Shown here: in pieces, positions 1 to 6,373 of the stretch | Layout: every line of letters starts with the position of its first letter | How positions within the stretch are numbered: the stretch's first letter is position 1 | Origin: CAYPTY01 sp965659005 | Lineage (GTDB): Bacteria > Bacteroidota > Rhodothermia > Balneolales > Balneolaceae | Direction of reading: 5' to 3' | Assembly (NCBI GenBank): GCA_965659005.1 | Contig: CBFHVG010000073.1 | Coordinates: 1-17,403, forward strand | DNA: 17,403 bases | Notes under the pieces: generated by a model | What the model was told of the DNA's origin: nothing | The model's database searches: none | What the model saw: the letters and a program-made list of their open reading frames with translations, nothing else | Made by a program: the position numbers and the translations under genes

Positions 1-102
1 GATGAACGACCACATTTTGAAGTACTGGGATCAAAGTATAAAAACAATGATCCTGAATCCGAGGAAGAGATCTGGATTCCTATTAGAAAAACAGACCAAT
101 AG
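1..102 (+). CDS. C-terminal fragment of a GyrI/AraC-type effector-binding domain protein (partial)
   Basis: The first frame is open from base 1 and ends at a TAG at 100-102, giving the last 33 residues of a protein whose start lies left of the window. The fragment contains RPHFEVLG followed by an acidic stretch and ends EEEIWIPIRKTDQ. A Phe-Glu-Val near the end of a sheet, an acidic loop and a closing IWIPI strand is how GyrI-like small-molecule-binding domains usually finish, either alone (SbmC/GyrI type) or fused to AraC-type regulators. That is inference from a short piece; the DNA-binding part, if any, is not visible. The gene converges on the MFS gene across a repeat-filled gap. Confidence 0.55.
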   Translation, partial: DERPHFEVLGSKYKNNDPESEEEIWIPIRKTDQ

Positions 103-144
103 AATTCAAACCCAAGCCACTGTCACCTCGACCCACACCCCTCT

Positions 145-205
145 GTCACATCGATCGAAGCGAAGATGTATCAAATAGAGTACAAGCTGCTGGCGTTTGA
201 TACTT
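145..205 (+). repeat. 61-base direct repeat, copy 1
   Basis: This 61-base stretch recurs at 302-362 with three substitutions (positions 155, 164 and 167, all transitions). It includes the inner inverted repeat GTATCAAA/TTTGATAC around a 20-base loop. This copy continues into the right half of the full palindromic element. Confidence 0.9.
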
Positions 206-301
206 CTCGATTTCGGCTGATAAATCAGCCTGCACTCGAAGTGACTGAGTATAGAGAATTGTCACTTCGACCCACCCAACAGTCACGTCGACCCACCCAC
301 G

Positions 302-362
302 GTCACATCGACCGAAGCGGAGACGTATCAAATAGAGTACAAGCTGCTGGCGTTTGATACTT
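302..362 (+). repeat. 61-base direct repeat, copy 2 (half element)
   Basis: This second copy of the 61-base repeat keeps the inner inverted repeat (325-332 with 353-360). It lacks the right half seen after copy 1: the sequence diverges immediately after 362. It therefore looks like a truncated or half-unit element. Confidence 0.88.
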
Positions 363-419
363 AGACTTTCCATACACAATTACTAATCAAGCCTCGTTAC
401 TTTCAAACCAAGCCCTAAA

Positions 420-1709
420 CTAAGCTATCAACTCCAGCTCTTTATTATCAGAGCTTTGGTCCTTAACCCCTCTTTGATAGGCTCTCTCCTGTCGGCTTAT
501 AGTAAATGACCATCCAAAACCAGCAATGGCCATGGCTGCGCCGAACGCAATTATTAACTGCTTAATCTCGAGTAATTCAAATTCAAGAATCAAAGAAGCA
601 GTAATAGTTGAAACACTGTTTCCAACCGTAAAAAGAAGCCATTCTGTACTAAAAATTCGGCCTCTGAAAGTATCTACGGTTCTTTTTTGCAGAAGTACTG
701 TACTCATCACCCAATTAGCACCTGATGCTGTATGAGCCGCCATCACAAAAAGGGTCATAACCCAAATGGTGTCAGATGCCCCGACAATCATATACATACA
801 TCCCGTAATAAGTATGGCTCCACCCATCACAGAAACCCAGTCTTTTTCTTCTTTGAACAATCTTCTGCCTAAAATTGGACCTAAGCCGGTTCCTACTCCT
901 CGAGCAGCATACAACAAACCAATACCTATGGATCCCAAAGCAAGAACTTCTTCACTCAATACGATTAACATATATACCAATCCGCCCAGGAATATCGTCG
1001 ATGCTCCTTTCGCCATGCTTGGTCTCAGAATCTGCTTATTTGTAAAGAGATGAATCATCCCTTCTTTAATGCCTGTTAATGGATTCTTTGTTCTTTCTCT
1101 TTCCTCCACACTTAATGCTGTTTGAGGAATCACAGCACGATAGATAAACCATGCTGATACGAAATAACTAAGTGCGTCAAGTATTAATACGGTATCAGTT
1201 CCATACCATTCAGTAACAAACCCACCAATTGCCATGGATGAGGTAAATATTATGGACCAGGTTGCTGTACTTAAAATATTGGCATTAACAAGTTCATCTT
1301 CGGAAGTAATATTGGGTATTGATGAGGTTTTTGCCGGTTCGAATACAGCGGATAACATCATCTGAATGGATGTAAAGAAATAAGCCAGCCACAGGGTCTC
1401 AGGTGATCTTACAAAGAGTATACCTATCAAGGTACCGGCTCTGAGCACATCACATAGAATCATCAGTTTTCGTCTGTTGAATCGGTCAGTGATATAACCA
1501 GCAAAGGGTGAAAAAACCGCCAGACTCATCATTTTCACTACAATGATAAGCCCTAATAGAAATTCAGAATCTGAATACTTAGATATGAGAGCATAAACAG
1601 CAAGTAGACCAAACCAGTCGCCGAAGTTGGAAATTGACTGAGCAAGCCAAAGCCTTCGATAATTGGGATTCTTTGTTAGTAATTCTAGGTAAGGTCTGAG
1701 TTTATTCAA
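420..1709 (-). CDS. MFS transporter (MFS_3/EntS-like exporter)
   Basis: This 429-residue integral inner-membrane protein has about 12 hydrophobic segments and belongs to the major facilitator superfamily, probably as a drug or metabolite proton antiporter. The opening LRPYLELLTKNPNYRRLWLA followed by SNFGDWF is characteristic of the MFS_3/EntS-like exporters. Motif A is visible in the loop after helix 2 as GYITDRFNRRK, around residues 71-81. The start is a TTG at 1709: an in-frame TGA lies 15 bases upstream with no ATG between, and the family motif begins immediately after it. The substrate cannot be read from sequence. It lies 42 bases downstream of dut on the same strand, so it is probably the last gene of that operon. 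No clear terminator follows, only the palindromic repeat cluster. Confidence 0.88.
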   Translation of the reverse strand: MNKLRPYLELLTKNPNYRRLWLAQSISNFGDWFGLLAVYALISKYSDSEFLLGLIIVVKMMSLAVFSPFAGYITDRFNRRKLMILCDVLRAGTLIGILFVRSPETLWLAYFFTSIQMMLSAVFEPAKTSSIPNITSEDELVNANILSTATWSIIFTSSMAIGGFVTEWYGTDTVLILDALSYFVSAWFIYRAVIPQTALSVEERERTKNPLTGIKEGMIHLFTNKQILRPSMAKGASTIFLGGLVYMLIVLSEEVLALGSIGIGLLYAARGVGTGLGPILGRRLFKEEKDWVSVMGGAILITGCMYMIVGASDTIWVMTLFVMAAHTASGANWVMSTVLLQKRTVDTFRGRIFSTEWLLFTVGNSVSTITASLILEFELLEIKQLIIAFGAAMAIAGFGWSFTISRQERAYQRGVKDQSSDNKELELIA

Positions 1710-1751
1710 GGATGTTTCTAATCAGGCTTTTCTCTTGTTATTTTTAATGAT

Positions 1752-2198
1752 CTACTTTACGCCTGTACTACCAAATCCGCCTGCTCCCCGTTCAGTTTCA
1801 TCAAGATTTTCTGATTCTTTTACATCTAACTGTACAACTGGTGCGATGACCATTTGCGCAATTCTATCTCCGTGCTGCACAATAAAATCTTCCTGCCCAT
1901 GATTAATCACTATCACCTTTACTTCACCTCTGTAATCAGCATCAATGGTACCGGGGGTATTTAGCATGGTAATTCCATTTCGTATAGCCAAACCACTTCG
2001 TGGGCGTATTTGTGCTTCATAACCATGTGGTAATGCCATTTGCAGACCGGTAGGAACAAGTGTCCGCTCACCCGGCTTTATGACCATTTCTTCATCTAGC
2101 GCTGCCCTGATATCCATTCCGGCTGCTGAGGAGCTTTCATAAGATGGTAGTGGAAGATCCTTTGCATGTTCCAGTTTTTTGAAATGAACCGTTGTCAT
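1752..2198 (-). CDS. dut: Deoxyuridine 5'-triphosphate nucleotidohydrolase (dUTPase)
   Basis: This enzyme hydrolyses dUTP to dUMP and pyrophosphate, keeping uracil out of DNA and supplying dUMP for thymidylate synthesis. At 148 residues it is the normal length of the homotrimeric family. All five motifs are present: AGMDIRA (26-32), PRSGLA (66-71), GTIDADYRGEV (83-93, with catalytic Asp86 and the uracil-binding loop), RIAQMVI (112-118) and the Gly-rich C-terminal RGAGGFGSTG (137-146), which closes over the active site of a neighbouring subunit. The ATG at 2196-2198 overlaps the stop of the upstream DUF3108 gene (ATGA), which suggests translational coupling. Confidence 0.98.
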   Translation of the reverse strand: MTTVHFKKLEHAKDLPLPSYESSSAAGMDIRAALDEEMVIKPGERTLVPTGLQMALPHGYEAQIRPRSGLAIRNGITMLNTPGTIDADYRGEVKVIVINHGQEDFIVQHGDRIAQMVIAPVVQLDVKESENLDETERGAGGFGSTGVK

Positions 2199-2992
2199 CT
2201 TTCCTCTCGTATATAGCTTGTTAGTCTCACTCTTACATTCCCAATAAATACTTTAAAGTGTGCTTCCAGTGGTGTTCTTAGTGCATCATCCAGGTACCAG
2301 GCCTTAAACTTGCCGCTAAAACCAAAGGGGCCGTCAAGATCTGCTTTTCCCTCACTGTAGAATGCCATGACATCTTTATCAAATGCCGGTGAACCCCTTT
2401 TTTTCTTCTGAGGTGAATTGTTTGCAGTGATATAACCCAGCTCCTTAGTTATATAAACAGGAAATGTGTAGGATGAATCGCTACCGGCATGCATTCTACT
2501 AATAAGTAGAACTAACTGTCCTGCAGTTGCAGGCTCAACAAGATCCAACGTATCCCGGCTCATATCCTCTTCCAGATAACGAACCTCATTCAGTTCACGA
2601 TCAAAGTCATAAATAATTTCTTTTGGAATCTCTTCATCCAGATTGTCTTTCCAGTAGTAGTCAGTAACCGGAAACCCAGTACTATCCGGATAAATAATAC
2701 TGGTAAAACGATCAATTTCTCTACCAACAAAAGGTAATTTCGAGTTAGAGCGAACTGTAGTCTGAAGCACATATCGCCTTTTACCATCAAAAGTTGTGTC
2801 CCGAACAGCATGCACTTTTACCCAGGCTGCCTTGAAAACTCCATACTTTACTTCATAATTAAACTCTTCCTCATAATTCATCAGCTGCTCAAAGGTAGGC
2901 GGGCCCTTATATCCTTGTTTTATTACCGCCTGTGAATACACATTTGTCGAGCTAAGAACAGTGATTAATATGAGAATAGCAGCTCGGATCAT
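2195..2992 (-). CDS. DUF3108 domain protein, exported
   Basis: This 265-residue protein has an N-terminal hydrophobic signal sequence (about residues 4-20, cleavage probably near YSQ-A), so it should be periplasmic or envelope-bound. After it, NYEEEFNYEVKYGVFKAAW (about 39-57) is the hallmark opening of DUF3108 proteins. Later segments such as RFTSIIYPDSTGFP and PFGFSGKFKAWYLDD fit the family's beta-rich layout. The function of DUF3108 is not established. The gene overlaps its neighbours by ATGA on both sides, upstream with the ArsC-like gene and downstream with dut, so the three are almost certainly co-transcribed. Confidence 0.85.
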   Translation of the reverse strand: MIRAAILILITVLSSTNVYSQAVIKQGYKGPPTFEQLMNYEEEFNYEVKYGVFKAAWVKVHAVRDTTFDGKRRYVLQTTVRSNSKLPFVGREIDRFTSIIYPDSTGFPVTDYYWKDNLDEEIPKEIIYDFDRELNEVRYLEEDMSRDTLDLVEPATAGQLVLLISRMHAGSDSSYTFPVYITKELGYITANNSPQKKKRGSPAFDKDVMAFYSEGKADLDGPFGFSGKFKAWYLDDALRTPLEAHFKVFIGNVRVRLTSYIREER

Positions 2993-3330
2993 TTTACGAA
3001 AGCTTCGAATGATTCTTCATCGTATCCTACAAGAACAGCATCATCTTTAATAAGAACCGGACGCTTAATCATCGTTTGGTTTTCCAGAAGTACATCAAAT
3101 AATTCGTCCTCGCTCAGATTCTGATCTTTCAAACCAAGCTGACGCCATTTCATGCCTTTTCTGTTAATTAGTGTATCTAAACCCACTTTAACCCTTAGTT
3201 CGTCTAATTCGTCACTATTCAATGGGTCTTTCTTTACATCAACGAAGGCATAATCTACTTTATGGTCTTCAAGCCACTTTTTGGTGTCTCTGATTTTATT
3301 ACAATTTTTGATCCCTAAAAGATGAAGCAT
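2989..3330 (-). CDS. ArsC/Spx/YffB-family thioredoxin-fold protein
   Basis: This 113-residue protein starts MLHLLGIKNCNKIRDTKKWL, the signature of the ArsC-like thioredoxin-fold family (YffB/Spx side). Its only cysteine is Cys10, and the conserved TMIKRPVL segment near residues 85-92 supplies the usual Arg. With one cysteine it is unlikely to be a full arsenate reductase; YffB-like proteins are thought to be glutathione- or thiol-linked, but the substrate is unknown. I chose the ATG at 3330. A longer reading to a TTG at 3375 adds 15 residues unlike the family and runs into the divergent promoter region. It is the first gene of the ArsC-like/DUF3108/dut/MFS operon, and its stop overlaps the next start (ATGA). 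Confidence 0.85.
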   Translation of the reverse strand: MLHLLGIKNCNKIRDTKKWLEDHKVDYAFVDVKKDPLNSDELDELRVKVGLDTLINRKGMKWRQLGLKDQNLSEDELFDVLLENQTMIKRPVLIKDDAVLVGYDEESFEAFVK

Positions 3331-3396
3331 ATAATTTCTGTGTTTGAAGATTCGTATCTTAATAAGATAAAACAATTACCTATCTCATTCTATAAT
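3331..3396. promoter_or_regulatory. Divergent promoter region
   Basis: These 66 bases separate the divergent starts of the ArsC-like operon (minus) and the lipoprotein-murA operon (plus), so promoters for both must lie here or inside the flanking coding ends. The stretch is AT-rich. A TATAAT occurs at 3391-3396, but it touches the lipoprotein ATG and would imply a start inside the gene, so I do not assign it as a -10 box. Confidence 0.45.
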
Positions 3397-3903
3397 ATGA
3401 AGTCCGGTCAACTACCTTATTTGTTCTTAGTTTTAAGCTTTCTGGCCTTAACAGGCTGTACTCAAAGTGAAGAACAACGCGATTTTGAGCGTGAAGCTTT
3501 TCGTACTCCTGAGAGTTACACAGAAACAGATGATCAGGGCCGAATAATTAACAGAGATGAGGATGACTGGAGAATATCACCTCTATATCAGGCTTTAGTT
3601 GAAGTTCGCCCTCCATTCCCAAACCCTGTAGCACTTGGAAATGTAATAACATTTGAAATTACAGTAACCGGTGTTCAATCACTTGATGGTATTCAGGTAT
3701 ATGAATTACGGGATGATGGTGCTTTACTTGAGCTTTTTAATACTGTTGACATAACCGGTCAGGCGTCATTCATTGTATTCGAACTAAATCCACAGCAATT
3801 CCAGAGTTTTGGTGGGAATACAGGGCCTCGAGGTCTGCATCGAATCATTATTTATGATTTTAATAATCAGATTATCACCTATGGTGATATTCAGGTAGAT
3901 TAA
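3397..3903 (+). CDS. Hypothetical lipoprotein with PNP-type beta domain
   Basis: This 168-residue protein begins with a lipoprotein signal: MKSGQLPYLF, a hydrophobic run, then the lipobox LTGC with Cys21 as the predicted lipidated residue. An acidic linker (about 25-60) follows. The C-terminal domain starts RPPFPNPV (71-78) and ITFEITV and ends GLHRIIIYDFNNQIITYG. That layout resembles the PNP beta-sandwich at the C-termini of type IX secretion substrates, but here it is on a lipid-anchored protein and no other cargo domain is seen. The ATG at 3397 is chosen because the longer frame to 3322 would bury the signal peptide and overlap the divergent gene. The function is unknown. It probably leads the operon that runs to murA. 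Confidence 0.75.
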   Translation: MKSGQLPYLFLVLSFLALTGCTQSEEQRDFEREAFRTPESYTETDDQGRIINRDEDDWRISPLYQALVEVRPPFPNPVALGNVITFEITVTGVQSLDGIQVYELRDDGALLELFNTVDITGQASFIVFELNPQQFQSFGGNTGPRGLHRIIIYDFNNQIITYGDIQVD

Positions 3904-3944
3904 GCTTGTGATAAAATACCCCTCCTGCTATCTTCGATTTCATC

Positions 3945-4202
3945 ATGAGAAAAATTGATTCTTCCGAGCGAACTGTTATTGAACGACTCATATTTCCGGA
4001 GCCATTTGATGTGCTGCAGGAGGAAACTGGATTACAATACGGGGAATTGAGAGATAATCTGATCAATTTGATAAACGCGGGCTTCATTTACGCCTTCGAA
4101 AGCCAGGCAAAAGATTCTGATGCATCACCATTTGTTGACATCGATAATCTTGAAGACTTTTCTTTCAGAGCTACCAATCAGGGATTAAGAGCAATTAAAT
4201 AG
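3945..4202 (+). CDS. Small hypothetical protein, winged-helix-like
   Basis: I do not recognise this 85-residue protein with certainty. The segment ERTVIERLIFPEPFDVLQEE, then TGLQYGELRDNLINLINAGFIYAFE (residues 8-52), has the helix-turn-helix-wing rhythm of small MarR/ArsR-like winged helices: a helix, a 'divide, then read out' turn at GLQYGELRDNLINLINAG, then a beta hairpin. The tail reads FSFRATNQGLRAIK, similar to the closing 'LTxxGxxAL' helix of such proteins. It has no signal peptide or cysteines. It starts 41 bases after the lipoprotein and ends two bases before the biotin carrier ATG, so it is likely in the same transcript. It could be a regulator of the downstream genes, but that is inference. 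Confidence 0.65.
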   Translation: MRKIDSSERTVIERLIFPEPFDVLQEETGLQYGELRDNLINLINAGFIYAFESQAKDSDASPFVDIDNLEDFSFRATNQGLRAIK

Positions 4203-4204
4203 AT

Positions 4205-4711
4205 ATGAACTATCAATGTACCATAGGTGATAAATCCTACGATCTTAACATTAATACTGAATCCGGTGAATTTGAAGTGAATGGTAAAACCGATCATTTC
4301 GAGTTTTTGGAAGCAAATAACCGCCATTTACTTCGTGTTGGAACAAAACTTTATAAATTGGATAATGTAAGTTTTGAAGGATCTGATATTACCTTCACAC
4401 TAAATGGAGCATGGGCAACCATAACTGTTAAGGATGAACAACAATTACTGCTCGATAAACTTGGATTTAAATCGGGAGATGCAGCTGCTGAAGGTAGTCT
4501 AAAATCTCCAATGCCAGGTAAAATCCTTAGTATTATTGTAAGTGAAGGCGAGGAAGTGGAAAAAGGTCAACGTGTAGCTATCCTCGAAGCCATGAAAATG
4601 GAAAATGAATTAAAGGCACCGATTTCAGGTAAGGTAACATCCCTTCATGTTGAGGTCGGACAGTCTGTAGAAAAGAACACCCCATTATTAGGAATAGAAA
4701 ACATTGGATAG
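4205..4711 (+). CDS. Biotin carboxyl carrier protein (acyl-CoA carboxylase subunit)
   Basis: This 168-residue protein carries the biotinyl/lipoyl domain at its C-terminus (about 98-165). It has the hallmark EAMKMENEL, Lys131 being the biotinylation site, flanked by SPMPGKI and the second-half GKVTSLHVEVGQSV. The N-terminal 80 residues form a beta-rich part resembling the BT domain of propionyl- or acetyl-CoA carboxylase alpha chains, so it looks like the detached C-terminal half of such a chain rather than a classic AccB with an Ala/Pro linker. Biotin carboxylase and carboxyltransferase partners are not in the window. It starts two bases after the small upstream gene and overlaps murA by eight bases, so it is in an operon with both. 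Confidence 0.92.
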   Translation: MNYQCTIGDKSYDLNINTESGEFEVNGKTDHFEFLEANNRHLLRVGTKLYKLDNVSFEGSDITFTLNGAWATITVKDEQQLLLDKLGFKSGDAAAEGSLKSPMPGKILSIIVSEGEEVEKGQRVAILEAMKMENELKAPISGKVTSLHVEVGQSVEKNTPLLGIENIG

Positions 4712-5969
4712 TTTTATCATTGAGGGCGGAACTCCCCTAAAAGGTTCAATATCAGTTAGTGGTTCGAAAAATGCAGCACTACCGTTAATGGCAGGTGCCC
4801 TATTGGCTGATTCTAAGGTTGAAATAAATAACATCCCAAGACTTCAGGATATTTATACATTCAATAATGTATTGAGGGTTACTGGAGCTCAGGTTGAATT
4901 CCTTGATCAGGAAAATAAACTCATTATAGATCCTACTTATGTAAACTTTCCGGAAGCACCTTACGATTTGGTCCGAAAAATGCGTGCATCCTTTTACATG
5001 CTTGGTGCACTTGTAGGAAAACATCGCAGAGCTAAAGTATCACTTCCAGGTGGATGTGCCTGGGGGCCACGACCTGTAGACCTTCATATCAAGGGTATGG
5101 AAGCTATGGGAGTACATATTGAGCTCGACGAAGGTTATGTCATTGCAACCGCCGATGAAACACTCTTTGGAAAAGAATATACACTCAGCCCTAGTTCAGT
5201 TGGTGCTACCGTGAACCTGGTACTTGCGGCTGTGCTAAGAGCAGAAGAATTCACCATTCATAATGCTGCTATTGAACCGGATGTTGTTCAATTATGTAAT
5301 GTTCTGGTTGAAATGGGTGCAAACATCCAGGGAATTGGCACACATGATCTTACCATTCGTAAAGTTGATTCTCTCAAAGGAATCAATATCCATAATGACC
5401 CCGACAGAATTGAAACGGGCACTTATATGATTGCTGCAGCTATGAATCCTGGCTCAAAACTGGAGATCACAAATACTGACCCCGATCAACTTGGGATATT
5501 TCTGGAAGAATTCAGAAAAACAGGAACCCCCGTTGAAGTTGAAGGAACAACTATCACAGTAACGGCCCCTGAGGTTCTTAAACCGGTTTCAATTGAAACA
5601 GCCATTTATCCTGGATTTCCGACCGATTTGCAAGCACAATGGTCCACCATGATGACACAGGCTGATGGAAAAAGCTCAGTCACCGATACAGTTTATTTTG
5701 ATCGCTTCTCCTATGTACCAGAATTAACAAGACTTGGTGCTGAAATGACACCTAAACAGAATTCGGTTTTCATCAGCGGCAAAAAAGACCTGAAAAGTGC
5801 CAGCATAATGAGTACAGACCTAAGAGCCAGTGTAAGTCTGGTGATGGCAGGCATGATCGCAAAAGGTACAACTCAGGTTCTCAGAGTCTACCATTTAGAC
5901 CGAGGTTATGAAGAACTTGAGAACAAATTGAATGATGTTGGTGCAAATATTAAGCGAGTTAAGGAATAA
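4704..5969 (+). CDS. murA: UDP-N-acetylglucosamine 1-carboxyvinyltransferase
   Basis: MurA transfers enolpyruvate from PEP to UDP-GlcNAc, the first committed step of cytoplasmic peptidoglycan synthesis. The 421 residues match the usual length. Visible landmarks are GSKNAALPLMAGALLA (Lys22, Asn23), the active-site loop PGGCAWGPRPVDLH with Cys118 (the fosfomycin target), SSVGATVNLVLAA, the YPGFPTDLQAQ segment with the general-base Asp308, and the closing STDLRASVSLVMAG. The start is a TTG at 4704 lying inside the end of the biotin-carrier gene (eight-base overlap, TTGGATAG); translation from it gives the family's exact N-terminus and no upstream ATG is in frame nearby. Coupling to the upstream gene is therefore likely. 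A hairpin lies 32 bases after the stop. Confidence 0.97.
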   Translation: MDSFIIEGGTPLKGSISVSGSKNAALPLMAGALLADSKVEINNIPRLQDIYTFNNVLRVTGAQVEFLDQENKLIIDPTYVNFPEAPYDLVRKMRASFYMLGALVGKHRRAKVSLPGGCAWGPRPVDLHIKGMEAMGVHIELDEGYVIATADETLFGKEYTLSPSSVGATVNLVLAAVLRAEEFTIHNAAIEPDVVQLCNVLVEMGANIQGIGTHDLTIRKVDSLKGINIHNDPDRIETGTYMIAAAMNPGSKLEITNTDPDQLGIFLEEFRKTGTPVEVEGTTITVTAPEVLKPVSIETAIYPGFPTDLQAQWSTMMTQADGKSSVTDTVYFDRFSYVPELTRLGAEMTPKQNSVFISGKKDLKSASIMSTDLRASVSLVMAGMIAKGTTQVLRVYHLDRGYEELENKLNDVGANIKRVKE

Positions 5970-6373
5970 GCCAATTAACTTAGGTTTAATTCTTCCCTTC
6001 GTTGGTGTATATTACCAACCAATAAAAGACAATAAGACTTTTAACCCTTTTAGTTAAACTTTGCTAAGCGCAATAATAACATATATATACGCTTTTTTTA
6101 CCGAAATCTTCGGTACATCAAATCTTCGCGCCGCAAAGGAACAAATATCCGCATCGCCTACTTATAGTAATATCAGCCACACCGGATATTCTTCTGATTC
6201 AAATTGTGAATCAGTGCAGCTAAAATTTTCCACAACAATTTTTAATAACGATTCCATCAATAAAGTATCTGAGATGCTTCAGAAAATGGGTATTTATACC
6301 CATTCCAGAGATCATCATATGAAAATGATTCCGGTTGCTGCTCAGAATGGTGGATATCCAAGAAATTATCTTA
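5970..6373 (+). promoter_or_regulatory. Structured leader region of the RNase G gene
   Basis: These 404 bases between murA and the RNase gene hold no recognisable gene but several perfect inverted repeats: 6001-6019 (6 bp), 6099-6115 (7 bp, TACCGAA/TTCGGTA), 6194-6214 (8 bp, CTGATTCA/TGAATCAG), 6268-6283 (5 bp) and 6285-6304 (8 bp, AATGGGTA/TACCCATT). None is followed by a T-run, so they are not classical terminators. A long 5' untranslated region with hairpins fits self-regulation: E. coli RNase E controls its own mRNA through hairpins in the rne leader. That this region acts the same way is inference. A reading frame is open from 6058 to 6492 but lacks convincing protein features. Confidence 0.5.

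Larger units (their letters stand above)
122..362. repeat. REP-like palindromic repeat cluster between convergent genes
   Basis: This gap holds a cluster of short repeats. The ten-base unit GTCACNTCGA occurs five times in direct orientation (122, 145, 261, 282, 302) and once inverted (236-245). Three copies (122, 261, 282) continue into ACCCAC. A complete palindromic element spans 145-245: its ends pair (145-154 with 236-245, 9 of 10), and it encloses GTATCAAA (168-175) with TTTGATAC (196-203) and the hairpin GGCTGATAAATCAGCC (215-230). A second, half-length copy is at 302-362. Such intergenic palindromes sit typically between convergent genes and may stabilise or terminate mRNA; here they lie past both stop codons. 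I see no protein-coding content. Confidence 0.8.

Noticed and set aside
122..362. CRISPR array
   Set aside because: The units are palindromic, of uneven length and partly overlapping, with no uniform spacers and no cas genes nearby.
146..379. Small open frames on both strands across the repeat cluster
   Set aside because: They follow the palindromic repeat units (repeated WVDVTVGWVEVT-type translation), have no protein character and no family resemblance.
3322..3396. Longer starts for the lipoprotein (3322) and for the ArsC-like gene (TTG at 3375)
   Set aside because: They overlap each other divergently, bury the lipoprotein signal peptide, or add residues not matching the thioredoxin-fold family start.
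6001..6019. Terminator after murA
   Set aside because: The six-base stem GTTGGT/ACCAAC is followed by an A-rich stretch, not a T-run, so it is at most a hairpin.
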